A DNA stretch of 38,286 nt from Legionella sp. (GCA_013697625.1 JACCWN010000064.1:1-38286), one strand, 5' to 3'; positions 1 to 7,988 are shown, numbered from the stretch's first letter. Translations and numbers: made by a program. Notes: a model not told the origin generated them from the letters alone.

Positions 1-1
1 A

Positions 2-97
2 ATTAAAGGTTTTAATCTATTAACACTTGTTATTAATAACGTAAAATTTGAAGATGGGGTACAGGTTGTTGAGCAATCAGACAGGAAGGCTGCCTAA
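2..97 (+). CDS. 3' end of an unidentified ORF (cut by window start)
   Basis: An open frame enters from the left edge and stops at TAA 95-97, leaving about 31 residues that end in DGVQVVEQSDRKAA. I do not recognise the family. The short charged tail would fit the end of a transposase, but that is a guess with no motif behind it. The real gene starts upstream of the window. Confidence 0.3.
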   Translation: MKGFNLLTLVINNVKFEDGVQVVEQSDRKAA

Positions 98-762
98 TGC
101 CATACACCAGATTTGACAATAACTCTGGAAACAAGCCAAGGTGGGTTAATTTAATCATTATGGTTCAACATCTTCGCAGGGCCCAACAAAATCTGTAAGG
201 TATATCTAAAAATAACAGGGATATTTAGCATCATAGGTGTGATTTTTTTACACCAATCTTTTCGCATCCCATCTTTTTATAATGCTTCAACACCAGGGTC
301 ACTCCACAAAGTAAAATCTCAAACATCCAGCGTTCAAATGATCTAATAAATAGCCCCACAATTTTTACCATAGCCTTTACCATATAATCAGGATCAATAA
401 AATAATGATCTAACTCCATGCACTCTGGACTATTGTTATTAAACAATAAAAACCTATGTGTTGTGAATTGAAGTTTATGCATGGTTTTCACAGAGTAATT
501 TCACGCAATATAATCATTTTTTATCTGAAATATGCTCATAAAATTATCATCATAGCCCCAATAGATCTTTCAACGACGTATTAACTTAATTAATGAGTAT
601 GAGGTAATTTTCTGTTGCATCGATTAACTTCATTGAAGTTCCTCAGCAACTATTTGTATAGACATGCAATAAAAATCATCCTGACTCATTCAATTTGCAC
701 TCTGTATGCACTCTGAAAGTTAAAAATGAATAGGGCTATTCCTCCTGATCCATTGATTCTAT
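98..762. other. Long stretch with no convincing gene
   Basis: Very AT-rich DNA with stops in all frames except a weak minus-strand frame at 231-491 (86 codons). That frame has no ribosome binding site and no recognisable motif, so I do not call it. A short direct repeat, TGCACTCTG followed by ATGCACTCTG, lies at about 698-718, just outside the 3' end of the tRNA-Arg gene. Nothing else stands out. Confidence 0.4.
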
Positions 763-839
763 TGGTGTCCCGGGCAGGATTTGAACCTGCGACCTGCCCC
801 TTAGGAGGGGGCCGCGCTATCCAGCTGCGCCACCGGGAC
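763..839 (-). tRNA. tRNA-Arg (anticodon CCT)
   Basis: On the minus strand a 77-nt cloverleaf can be drawn. The acceptor arms GTCCCGG and CCGGGAC pair fully, the anticodon stem GCCCC/GGGGC encloses the loop CTCCTAA with anticodon CCT, the T arm is GCAGG TTCAAAT CCTGC, and an encoded ACCA follows. The CCT arginine tRNA (argW in E. coli) is a known integration target for phages and islands, which suits its place at the edge of an accessory region. Confidence 0.96.
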
Positions 840-956
840 TTTGGAAAATCAAAACCTTGTAAGTTTACCGTAATTAGCAAAGTGAATCCATTTGTTGTGA
901 GTAAATTAATTAATTTAATTATTTCTTGTTTTGGATAATCTTCTAATTAAAATTAA

Positions 957-1817
957 TTAGAAAACATGAAATTCAGGTTTTATTTTCTGCCATTGTTTTA
1001 AGGGAGAATGTTCTGGAAAAGCCATTTTTTCCACAGGTAAGTAAGAGGTTTGTTCAAGTAGGTGTTGGCCACTCAAAGCGGCATGCGATACATGATCTGT
1101 AAATACAATCCAAGTGCTTTGTGAGGGGAAATCAACCTGGGTTTTTTGAACATTTGATTGATATTCATCATCTAATTTCATTTTGTCATGAAGTTCCAAC
1201 ATGTAATGATCATAGGGTGTTCGAAATGTTTTTGTGGCTCTAATCCATTTTAAAGCATGGGATTTTAATTTATTATAAGTGTTGATTTTACAAGCAAACC
1301 GTTCAAGAACTTGTGGAAAAGGTTCACCTAAATTCCAAACTCGTGGTTCATTGTTAGGATTTACATTACAAAAAACACGTAAAATCCTTAATCCATTTAC
1401 GGGACTTGCAGCAAAAGAATCCACATGCAACCGTGTATCATCCTTGCGTTTGGAAGTTGTACGTCCTTTGATTTGAGCCGGCCTAAAACTTGTGCGTCCC
1501 CAGCACAGATGGGTACTGTAAGAAGGTAAAGTTTTGACAAGTAATTGAAAGGAAAAATCGGCATAAGCTTGCATCATTTTTCTCAATTCTTCCTCAAGCC
1601 CTTGTTTATTTTTTTTGAATGCACTTAAGGTTTTTTTTTGGGAGTCATAACTGATATTTTTTCGGCTACCGTCTAAGATCGACTCTGAAAGGAACAGCTC
1701 TGGCACGTCTGAAAAAAAGTATTCAGGAAAAAATAAGATTTTACCACGTTCTAAATAATCAATACATTCTTGATTATTAATCTCATCAATGTGCTGGGTT
1801 AGAAGGTAAGCATTCAT
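957..1817 (-). CDS. kdoO: Kdo2-lipid A hydroxylase, Fe(II)/2-oxoglutarate dioxygenase
   Basis: The 286-residue product matches the Kdo 3-hydroxylase family (KdoO), which hydroxylates the inner-core Kdo sugar of lipopolysaccharide at the cytoplasmic face of the inner membrane, using Fe(II), O2 and 2-oxoglutarate. Recognisable blocks are WGRTSFRP near residue 106, followed by a basic stretch, then DDTRLHVDSF near residue 127, where His and Asp would be iron ligands, and RILRVFCNVNP. A later His in the segment FTDHVSHAAL is a candidate third ligand. The length is normal for the family. The ATG at 1817 has no clear Shine-Dalgarno sequence. It stands alone, beside tRNA-Arg. KdoO is known from Burkholderia, Yersinia and Legionella, so it supports a Legionella-like host. 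The family call is confident; the exact product is inferred. Confidence 0.85.
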   Translation of the reverse strand: MNAYLLTQHIDEINNQECIDYLERGKILFFPEYFFSDVPELFLSESILDGSRKNISYDSQKKTLSAFKKNKQGLEEELRKMMQAYADFSFQLLVKTLPSYSTHLCWGRTSFRPAQIKGRTTSKRKDDTRLHVDSFAASPVNGLRILRVFCNVNPNNEPRVWNLGEPFPQVLERFACKINTYNKLKSHALKWIRATKTFRTPYDHYMLELHDKMKLDDEYQSNVQKTQVDFPSQSTWIVFTDHVSHAALSGQHLLEQTSYLPVEKMAFPEHSPLKQWQKIKPEFHVF

Positions 1818-1952
1818 ATTAAATATTCAAAATCAATAAATTAGTCAAAATTATGCCAGGGTTACCAGGGGTTTTCCAGCACTAATTCGAACTGTGCACA
1901 TAGTCACTTAGCTGCAAAATAAGCCAAAATTCTTTCAAGGCTTAAGAAATAA

Positions 1953-2093
1953 GGCTCCACAACTACAATTTACCACTATGAAGTCGAAATAAAAGCAAGT
2001 GGTGAAGAGAAACGAGCACTCAAACCAGCTGATATTTTATTTGATTTGCATACTTTGGTGGCATATAAGAGGTTACAACCTACGAAGGCATAA
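1953..2093 (+). pseudogene. Fragment of an unidentified gene
   Basis: A 46-codon open frame with no start codon runs from just after an in-frame TAA to TAA 2091-2093. It encodes a protein-like sequence containing VEIKASGEEKRALKPADI and ending LVAYKRLQPTKA. The composition looks like a real C-terminus rather than chance AT-rich sequence, but I cannot assign a family. It lies among other gene remains. Confidence 0.25.
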
Positions 2094-2176
2094 TTTTATT
2101 TTCAGCCAGGCATCTTTATAAAATTTGGTGTTTGGATATCTTAAGAATTAATATATAAGATATTAAAACTTCTTGT

Positions 2177-2572
2177 TCAGTTTATTAAAAGCTCAGGTCT
2201 ATATTCAAAATGCATGGAATCATAATGATACCATCTGCCTCCCCAAATAAAACCATTTTTTTCAAAAACAGCAACAATTTCCCAGGGGATATTATTTTTG
2301 TAAACCAGCGGTTCATTTTCATCAATTGGACGGCCTTCTTTTTTTAAATCCCATTGCCAATAATTAGATAATTCAGAGTTGATATCTATGGTCATACCAA
2401 AGCTGTGAGGACTTAATCGAGTAGTGCCTGCAATAAAACGCCAGTTAAAGGTGCCTCCAGGGTTATCGAGGTAGGGGAGATATTCTGGATGTTTAGAAAC
2501 TAGCATTGGATTAATCCAAAATCGTATTTGAAGACAAGGATGGTTAAATTGTTTTTTTCTTTTAAAAAAAGT
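2177..2572 (-). pseudogene. Truncated M15 (VanY/DD-carboxypeptidase-like) peptidase
   Basis: The C-terminal part of a zinc M15-type peptidase is clear. SPHSFGMTIDIN supplies the H-x6-D zinc ligands, and WYHYDSMHFEYRPELL supplies the second Asp/His cluster, preceded by GGTFNWRFIAGTTRLS. These enzymes trim peptidoglycan peptides in the periplasm. Homology continues upstream of the first ATG (2506): the open frame to about 2572 reads PCLQIRFWINP before it. It then ends at an in-frame stop next to runs of seven T and seven A. The expected N-terminal half and signal peptide are missing, and the neighbouring frame (about 2580-2630) carries protein-like sequence. I infer an eroded gene, although an intracellular 109-aa product from the ATG cannot be excluded. 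Confidence 0.6.
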
Positions 2573-2653
2573 TTACTCATTTCATTAAGCATACTGGTTG
2601 CGTTTTCAGAAGATACGAATTAATACATGAAAAATATACTCTGCTTTAATTTA

Positions 2654-3610
2654 TTAGCAGTATTTTTCGCGCCATTCTATATTAGCCATATTAACAAAAT
2701 TGGGGATACTAATTTTTGATGGTAAATTTTTATAGTTTTCACTTTCCGTTACTGCATCCGAAAATTTTAAATCCCCAGTTGGTTGTATTCGAATATTGCC
2801 AGAGTCAAATAGTCTGTGTATGTCAATTCGCAAACAGATACCATTATCTTTATCATCAGACCCACCATTAGTCACTGGGATGATATGGGCAGCCTCTAAA
2901 ATTTCTGATATTTTCTCACCTGTAAGCAAGCACTTGTTTTCACTACATTTGAGAACATGCTTTCTGAACATTGGTTGCCTTGGTCTTGATAATATTGTAA
3001 TCACAGTCCGTTGCCGTTCTATTATTGAAGGAAGAGGAGAGTTTCTAATCGCCTCTACAACTTCATTAGCCTCTTTATCACTTACGAAAATTGAAGCCTC
3101 AGTAAGTGCAGATACCGCATTAACATCAAAAAGCTCATCCAGATAGTACCGTCCATCGTACTCAGTTTTCTTACTAACAAAACGACATATCCCATTGTTT
3201 GCAAGAAACAATAAAAATTCCCTAGCTAATCGCCTATCATTTGCTTCCGGCGCACAATTAGGCCATCCCTCAGTATTTATTTTGCCATTTCGAATATCCA
3301 TCAATATTCTAGCGATATCTTTATTAGGAACTTTAGAACCCGCGAGAGGAATTACTGCTTTAATTAATTCATTGGGCGTTAAATAAGCATTCTGAATGCC
3401 TAACTCGCCTAGGTTATCAAGAAGCTGTAAAATCAATGATAATGGTTTAATTTCCAGTCCAGCTTCTTGCCATTTATTAAATTCTGAAGGCGTATAAGTC
3501 TGCAGATTTGGCAAAACTGTTTGCTGAACCATAATTGCAGCAAATTCCCCTTGTGTTACTCTACCTTCTGCTACTTTATGTCCCAAAGGATGTAAGCTCA
3601 ATCTTTCCAT
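2654..3610 (-). CDS. HNH restriction endonuclease, C-terminal piece of a frameshifted gene
   Basis: This 318-residue frame holds most of a type II-like restriction endonuclease: a helical region (residues about 12-200) and a C-terminal HNH domain. In that domain AAHIIPV carries His 242, followed by Asn 256 in DKDNGICL and His 265 in RIDIHRLFD; Cys 222 and Cys 227 may bind zinc. The apparent ATG at 3610 is internal, because the family continues into the other frame upstream (3576-3884). Removing one T from the TTT at 3585-3587 (minus strand) joins them into one protein of about 420 residues. It is the last gene of the methyltransferase operon and is the presumed nuclease. As it stands it is probably inactive, unless this is a sequencing error or the frame is recoded. 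Confidence 0.75.
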   Translation of the reverse strand: MERLSLHPLGHKVAEGRVTQGEFAAIMVQQTVLPNLQTYTPSEFNKWQEAGLEIKPLSLILQLLDNLGELGIQNAYLTPNELIKAVIPLAGSKVPNKDIARILMDIRNGKINTEGWPNCAPEANDRRLAREFLLFLANNGICRFVSKKTEYDGRYYLDELFDVNAVSALTEASIFVSDKEANEVVEAIRNSPLPSIIERQRTVITILSRPRQPMFRKHVLKCSENKCLLTGEKISEILEAAHIIPVTNGGSDDKDNGICLRIDIHRLFDSGNIRIQPTGDLKFSDAVTESENYKNLPSKISIPNFVNMANIEWREKYC

Positions 3611-3884
3611 GAGAAGGTACCAATAGACCCGTTCCTTTCCAATATTGGCCTGAATTCCTTAAAAGATTGCGTTCATTATTTCTTGCCAATTTCACAAGAG
3701 AATTTGTTTCTATTTCAACTTTAAATAATGCATCATAAACAGCCTGATCCGATGGCGAGCAACCTTCGCAGCTTTCTAAAGCTCGAAGAACCCCCAAAAA
3801 AACTGGTGGCTTTAATAGGCTTTCTGTAGGTTGCACGCTCAACCATCTCCATTTATATGAATCAAATGGCTTAATGGGGATCAT
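3576..3884 (-). CDS. HNH restriction endonuclease, N-terminal piece of a frameshifted gene
   Basis: This 102-residue frame starts at ATG 3884, overlapping the stop of the upstream methyltransferase by four bases (ATGA), the usual sign of translational coupling. It contains WRWLSVQPTE, PPVFLGVLR and NLLRNSGQYWKGTGLLVP, which read as the N-terminus of the nuclease that resumes one frame over. The final residues TSFGT-stop result from the shift; the family sequence would read on as LTSLGHKVAEGRVTQGEF. It would probably form no working product alone. I list it separately because both frames are intact and a true two-protein arrangement cannot be formally ruled out. Confidence 0.7.
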   Translation of the reverse strand: MIPIKPFDSYKWRWLSVQPTESLLKPPVFLGVLRALESCEGCSPSDQAVYDALFKVEIETNSLVKLARNNERNLLRNSGQYWKGTGLLVPSHGKIELTSFGT

Positions 3885-4861
3885 GCTAATTGCTCTATTT
3901 TTTGAATGCTATTATTTAACATTGCTTTTTTAGCTTCACATAACATAAAACCAATTGTCTTACCAAGTAGAGGTGGGACGGCATTTGCAATTTGTCTATA
4001 GGCTGATGTTTTTGTACCTTCAAATATAAAATTATCCGGAAAAGATTGGACTGCAGCAAGCTCACGTACGGTCATTCGACGATGATTACCAGGATGATGT
4101 AAAACTACTACCCCACCTTTTTCATCACCTCTACCTGTTACGGTAGGGGAAGGTTTATTCGGATCAATAAATCGATGGCCAAGATGCCCATTAAATGAAA
4201 GTTTATACTTTGAACATTCATGATTGGGAATGCCTTTCCCTAACTCAGGTTCTGGAAAATGCGACAGAGCCTCACCTACTGTTTTCCAAGGCTTCATTTG
4301 TAAAAGCGCGGCCTTTTCTGGATTCGCATGAGTCGGCATTGGAGGAAACTGCAAATTTGGGCAAGAAATATCATTTCGTATTCCAAAGATAATAAGCCTC
4401 ATACGTGTTTGGGGAACACCATAATCAGCAGCACTGAGTATTTGCCAACGAACCACGTATCCCATATTTTCAAAATCATGAATAATTTTTTTTAGTACAA
4501 AACCTCCACCAAGAGAAGCCATGCCCTTAACATTCTCACCAATAAAAAATTTTGGTTTCTTATCACTAATAACACGAACCATTTCTTTGTATAATTGGTT
4601 TCTTGTATCGTCAACACTCCGTTTCATATTTGCCACTGAAAAGCCTTGGCAGGGAAAGCCTCCAACTACCACATCACAATTTGGAATTTCCATAGACGGG
4701 ATTATTTTTATATCTCGTTCATCGATATGTGCACCTATATTTCTACGATAAGTAGCTGAAGCATCGGTAAAAATATCATTAGCCCAAATGATTTGATGAC
4801 CTGCTTGCGTTAATCCTAAATCAAGTCCACCACAACCAGAGAAAAGAGAGACTATCTTCAC
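3881..4861 (-). CDS. DNA (cytosine-5-)-methyltransferase, second of a tandem pair
   Basis: The 326-residue protein carries the ordered m5C methyltransferase motifs: I (SLFSGCGGLDLGL, residues 5-17), IV with catalytic Cys 71 in GGFPCQGFS, VI with ENV at 109-111, VIII with QTRMR at 151-155, and IX/X near the end (VRELAAVQSFP, YRQIANAVPP). It transfers a methyl group from SAM to C5 of cytosine in the recognition sequence, protecting host DNA. The start is GTG at 4861, overlapping the TAG of the preceding methyltransferase by one base (TAGTG), and its stop overlaps the nuclease start. The motif positions match its neighbour residue for residue through motif VIII, so the two are duplicates that diverged mainly in the target-recognition region (about 165-250). 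Confidence 0.95.
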   Translation of the reverse strand: MKIVSLFSGCGGLDLGLTQAGHQIIWANDIFTDASATYRRNIGAHIDERDIKIIPSMEIPNCDVVVGGFPCQGFSVANMKRSVDDTRNQLYKEMVRVISDKKPKFFIGENVKGMASLGGGFVLKKIIHDFENMGYVVRWQILSAADYGVPQTRMRLIIFGIRNDISCPNLQFPPMPTHANPEKAALLQMKPWKTVGEALSHFPEPELGKGIPNHECSKYKLSFNGHLGHRFIDPNKPSPTVTGRGDEKGGVVVLHHPGNHRRMTVRELAAVQSFPDNFIFEGTKTSAYRQIANAVPPLLGKTIGFMLCEAKKAMLNNSIQKIEQLA

Positions 4862-5814
4862 TATGTATGCCTCCTATAATCTGCCGTCTTTGGTAGCATT
4901 TCTCCAAGATGTTTCGCAAATAAGACAGGTACAGCATTACCCACTTGTCTATAACATGAATTCATTCCACCAATGAATTCAAAGCGTAATGGGAAAGTTT
5001 GAATAATTGCTTGTTCGCGTATAGACATACGTCTGTGGTTCAGTGGGTGCTGAATAGCACAAACCCCACCTTTTCCATTTCCTCGCGCTAATATGGTAGG
5101 TGATGGTTTCTCAGGATCCGTGGCTCTATGGCCAGTAAAATTACGATTTGTTACTTTGTACTTGGAGTAAATATGATTTGGAAGACCATGTTCCTCTTCT
5201 GGTTCTGGAATATCAGCCAAAGCATTACCAATTACTACCCAAGGCCTAAAACTATCATCTTTATTCTTTTTAGAATTCGCATGAGTCGGCAAAGGAAATG
5301 AATAATCATAATGTTCAGGTAAATCTTGTCGTATACCTACAATAATGACCCGCCAACGATTTTGAGGCACACCATAATCAACTACGTTAAAAAGCTTTTT
5401 TTTCACTCTGTAGCCCGCAGAAGTAAAATCTTCTTCAATTTTTTTGATTGCATTTCCACCAGCCAAACTGAGTATACCACGCACATTCTCTGCAATAAAA
5501 TATGCTGGTTGCTTATCCAAAATTACACGAAGAAACTCTAAATATAATTTGTTTCTAGTATCACTCTCAAAGCGCAGCAGGTTAGCTTGTGAAAACCCTT
5601 GGCAAGGAAAGCCTCCAATCACAATATCGCAATCAGGAATTAAGGAAGAAGGAATTTCTTCTATGGGACTATGAATTATATGAGAGCCAATATTGAGGCT
5701 ATATGTCGCAACTGCGTCTACATCTATATCATTCGCCCATATGATCTCATGACCAGCCTGTATGAGACCAAGATCCAGGCCACCACAACCAGAAAAAAGC
5801 GAAACAACTTTCAT
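4861..5814 (-). CDS. DNA (cytosine-5-)-methyltransferase, first of a tandem pair
   Basis: A 317-residue m5C methyltransferase. Motif I is SLFSGCGGLDLGL, the catalytic Cys 71 lies in GGFPCQGFSQAN, ENV is at 109-111, QNRWR at 151-155, and motif X is CYRQVGNAVPVLFAKHLG. It starts at ATG 5814, overlapping the stop of the ribbon-helix-helix gene by four bases, and ends where the second methyltransferase begins. Paired m5C enzymes next to one nuclease are known in systems with non-palindromic targets such as HgaI, where each enzyme methylates one strand. That division of labour is my inference here. The target sequence cannot be read from the protein. Confidence 0.95.
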   Translation of the reverse strand: MKVVSLFSGCGGLDLGLIQAGHEIIWANDIDVDAVATYSLNIGSHIIHSPIEEIPSSLIPDCDIVIGGFPCQGFSQANLLRFESDTRNKLYLEFLRVILDKQPAYFIAENVRGILSLAGGNAIKKIEEDFTSAGYRVKKKLFNVVDYGVPQNRWRVIIVGIRQDLPEHYDYSFPLPTHANSKKNKDDSFRPWVVIGNALADIPEPEEEHGLPNHIYSKYKVTNRNFTGHRATDPEKPSPTILARGNGKGGVCAIQHPLNHRRMSIREQAIIQTFPLRFEFIGGMNSCYRQVGNAVPVLFAKHLGEMLPKTADYRRHT

Positions 5815-5996
5815 TTGTCCCTCACTAGTTTTGGCTCATTAAATAATTTCCTTTGTTGAGGATCTTCCAATAAATTTTTAACAGCTTTTCTGACAAGCCA
5901 TGATAGTGAAATTTGATTGTTATTTGCAATTTCTTGTAAATAAGCATGATCTTTTTCAGGAAGCGAGATGGTGATTCTAATCGATTTATTATTCAA
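5811..5996 (-). CDS. Ribbon-helix-helix (CopG/Arc-type) regulator of the R-M operon
   Basis: A 61-residue protein with an N-terminal strand IRITISLPEKD followed by two helices (HAYLQEIANNN, then LSWLVRKAVKNLLED). This is the ribbon-helix-helix fold, in which two strands of a dimer enter the DNA major groove. It is the first gene of the operon and overlaps the first methyltransferase by four bases. The simplest role is a controller that represses the operon until methylation is established, like the C proteins of other R-M systems, although those are usually HTH proteins. It could also be an antitoxin-like leftover. A phased CATCAC repeat 29-44 bases upstream of its start is a candidate operator. 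Confidence 0.7.
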   Translation of the reverse strand: MNNKSIRITISLPEKDHAYLQEIANNNQISLSWLVRKAVKNLLEDPQQRKLFNEPKLVRDK

Positions 5997-6024
5997 GATA
6001 TTACACAGATTAAGGTGAACAATG

Positions 6025-6040
6025 CATCACATTACATCAC
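6025..6040. promoter_or_regulatory. Candidate operator: CATCAC direct repeat upstream of the RHH gene
   Basis: CATCAC occurs at 6025-6030 and 6035-6040, ten bases apart, which is one helical turn. A related TGTCAC follows at about 6054. Ribbon-helix-helix proteins of this type often bind tandem short boxes at helical spacing. It lies just upstream of the ATG at 5996, where an autoregulatory site would be expected. The function is inferred only. Confidence 0.35.
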
Positions 6041-6070
6041 AATAAAAACCTAATGTCACTATGATGCGCG

Positions 6071-6093
6071 ATAGAATAATCTTATTATTCTAT
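6071..6093. promoter_or_regulatory. Perfect 10-bp inverted repeat
   Basis: ATAGAATAAT and ATTATTCTAT flank a CTT loop. It sits between the R-M operon promoter region and the decayed asparaginase gene. With weak A/T pairing and no T tract it is a poor terminator, so a protein-binding site is as likely. Confidence 0.3.
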
Positions 6094-6110
6094 TATGCAC
6101 TGGATGTTTT

Positions 6111-6603
6111 GAGTATTACCAAAGTTACAACATATGGGAACTAATGCAATGGAAGATGTAGCTTATTTTATTGGATTAGAAGTAAATACCTCAAAAAATA
6201 TTGTGTTCACCGGCTCTATAAACACACCCATGAAAGTGAATTTTCCATCAGATCAATCCATTTCTTACCAAAAACTTTTATCCTTTATGCACATTTAGAC
6301 CTAGAAGCAGAATTTTTAGACTGTATTATAAATCAGAGTTCAATCGATGGTATTGTAAGTGCTGGATATGGAAAAGGGTATCAGATTAAGTAAGTAAGGT
6401 GCTTTATAAAGCAACAAAAAAAGGAATTCGTGGTACGATGCGCTAGGGCAGGGCAATCTATGACGAATATAGATTATGATTGTAAATATAATTTTATCTT
6501 GGCAGCTGCTTTCATACCTCTTAAAGCAAGTATTTTATTAGCTGTTTGTTTGTCTAAAAGGTTAACCGAAAAAAAAATAAAAATTGTGTTCCAAGAATAT
6601 TAA
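6111..6603 (+). pseudogene. Decayed L-asparaginase gene (C-terminal part)
   Basis: Three frames carry successive pieces of a type I/II asparaginase. First comes MGTNAMEDVAYFIGLEV with NIVFTGSINTPMK (6134 onward), the threonine-containing 'HGTDTMEETAYFL...VVLTGAMRP' block of the family. The segment DLEAEFLDCIINQSSIDGIV with SAGYGKGY follows, and finally FVVRCARAGQ through DYDCKYNFILAAAF, PLKASILLAVCLSK and IVFQEY-stop (6601-6603), which is the normal C-terminus. Stops and frameshifts separate the pieces, and the N-terminal third with the first catalytic Thr is absent. The gene is clearly dead, and marks gene turnover between the R-M operon and the SLOG/transporter operon. Confidence 0.75.
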
Positions 6604-6735
6604 GCCTTATCATAATAAATTACTATCCTAGCTTTATTTTTCGATGAGCTAGGTATTATTTTCGACAAAAAAATTATCGGTATTATTCACGATATTAGCT
6701 ACCTGATAATATAATGTACAGCTCAGTACATGTAA

Positions 6736-7242
6736 TCAAAGCCTACTCATACAATCTTGAGGCTTTAATGAGTAGAATAAATCATCTAATAATTGACAAG
6801 TTTCTTCATAAATACCTGGCCAGCTCGACTCTCTAGGGCCACCAATATTCAAAACATGTATTTCATTGTGCTCTATCCAATATAATATTTGCTCAACAGC
6901 CTCATCCTTGTTTGATATGCTTACAATTAAATGTGGTTTATTTTTTTCAATCGCATAATCAATGGTTAACTTGGTACCATCAACAATCGTTTTAGGTAGA
7001 GGCATAAATGGAACAATAACCAATGTTCCATCTGAGTCATCAATATTTAATCGAGTACGTTCGTCTGGTTTAATTGTCTTTGCTTCTTTTAATTCAGGGT
7101 ATTTAATACGTATATTTTTTCCATTCTCATCACATCCTTTAAGTGGACACCAACCCCCAATTTTTATCCCTGCCTCAACTGCCATAGCAAGCGCTGCTTG
7201 ATCAACTCCTGACTGGCCTCCAGAAACTATTTTTTTTAACAT
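6736..7242 (-). CDS. SLOG-fold protein, YpsA / 'putative molybdenum carrier' type
   Basis: The 168-residue protein has a Rossmann-like SLOG core. The glycine motif VSGGQSGVD is at residues 6-14, followed by TRLNIDDSDGTLVI at about 63-76 and LNIGGPRESSWPGI at 131-144. This matches the small family annotated 'putative molybdenum carrier' (cpYpsA-like). SLOG proteins bind nucleotides or nucleotide-derived ligands such as NAD derivatives, and several act in bacterial conflict systems; a molybdenum role rests on old annotation. It is the last gene of a four-gene operon and shares one base with the end of the transporter gene. Ligand and role here are unknown; a sensor or processing enzyme for what the transporter imports is a reasonable guess. 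Confidence 0.8.
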   Translation of the reverse strand: MLKKIVSGGQSGVDQAALAMAVEAGIKIGGWCPLKGCDENGKNIRIKYPELKEAKTIKPDERTRLNIDDSDGTLVIVPFMPLPKTIVDGTKLTIDYAIEKNKPHLIVSISNKDEAVEQILYWIEHNEIHVLNIGGPRESSWPGIYEETCQLLDDLFYSLKPQDCMSRL

Positions 7243-7988
7243 TACACAAGCTCCTGATTACTTTTTCTATATTTATTTGTATATTTAAACGGTGTAAATT
7301 GTTTAGGAAAGTCATAAACATCAATACCCGTAATGTTTTTCAAGTAATTTACCAATATATTGGCAGGGCCTGCGAATATAATGCTGTAAATGGCCTTAAT
7401 TGAAAAACTAATCGCTACCACTTTAAAGATATCCTTCAAAGGAATGGAGTTTAGTTCCATCATAAAAATTGCAATCAAAGAATACAATGCTTCTGAAAAA
7501 GTCGAGGAACCTAAACTACGCAGCCAAAAGTGCCGACCTTTAAGTAATATTTTCCAACGCGATAATATGTAAGAATTCACCAGGTTGGCAGTAATGTAAG
7601 CTATAAAACCACTGATATTAATACGCAATAATGACAACCCCAAGACACTTGAATAAGTTGCTGCTTCTGTAAAAAACGTTGGGTGGGCTGCGCTAGTCAC
7701 CAATTGACAAATGAGAACAAATAATGATTGTGCTAAGAAACCAATCAAAATAATTGAGCCAGTTATTTTATAACCATAAATTTCAGCAATTATATCATCC
7801 AATATGAAAATAAACGGAGAGGTAAAGGTTCCGCCTAAAACAAATAGGGCATCATTTCCTATAAATCTATTGGTTAAAATGGCATTACACAACATTATAC
7901 TCATATAGATCATACAGAAAATAATTAAAACATAGTATTGAAGAGGTTGTGCGATTTTGGTTTGCAAAGGAACAAAATCAGTTAGCAT
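7242..7988 (-). CDS. VUT-family membrane transporter (queuosine-precursor transporter YhhQ-like)
   Basis: The 248-residue protein has about six to seven hydrophobic helices. It shows the family's conserved polar blocks: a membrane-embedded FILDDIIAEIYGYK (residues about 60-73), SGFIAYITANLVNSYI, and LRSLGSSTFSEALYSLIAI. YhhQ in E. coli imports preQ0/preQ1, precursors of the tRNA nucleoside queuosine, across the inner membrane. The protein is slightly longer than YhhQ at both ends. It sits 6 bases after the unknown 187-aa gene and overlaps the SLOG gene, so all are surely one transcript. A de novo gene for preQ0 synthesis, queC, is also present (24,430), so this accessory transporter may be redundant or have a different deazapurine substrate. 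Confidence 0.85.
   Translation of the reverse strand: MLTDFVPLQTKIAQPLQYYVLIIFCMIYMSIMLCNAILTNRFIGNDALFVLGGTFTSPFIFILDDIIAEIYGYKITGSIILIGFLAQSLFVLICQLVTSAAHPTFFTEAATYSSVLGLSLLRINISGFIAYITANLVNSYILSRWKILLKGRHFWLRSLGSSTFSEALYSLIAIFMMELNSIPLKDIFKVVAISFSIKAIYSIIFAGPANILVNYLKNITGIDVYDFPKQFTPFKYTNKYRKSNQELV

Noticed and set aside
231..491. Minus-strand frame of 86 codons
   Set aside because: No ribosome binding site, no recognisable motif, and random-looking AT-rich composition.
686..938. Open frames on both strands across the tRNA-Arg gene
   Set aside because: They read through the tRNA itself; the protein sequences are translations of the cloverleaf.
6736..7242. True molybdenum carrier protein
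   Set aside because: The family name is historical; no molybdenum-related gene is nearby and the visible motifs are those of a nucleotide-binding SLOG fold.
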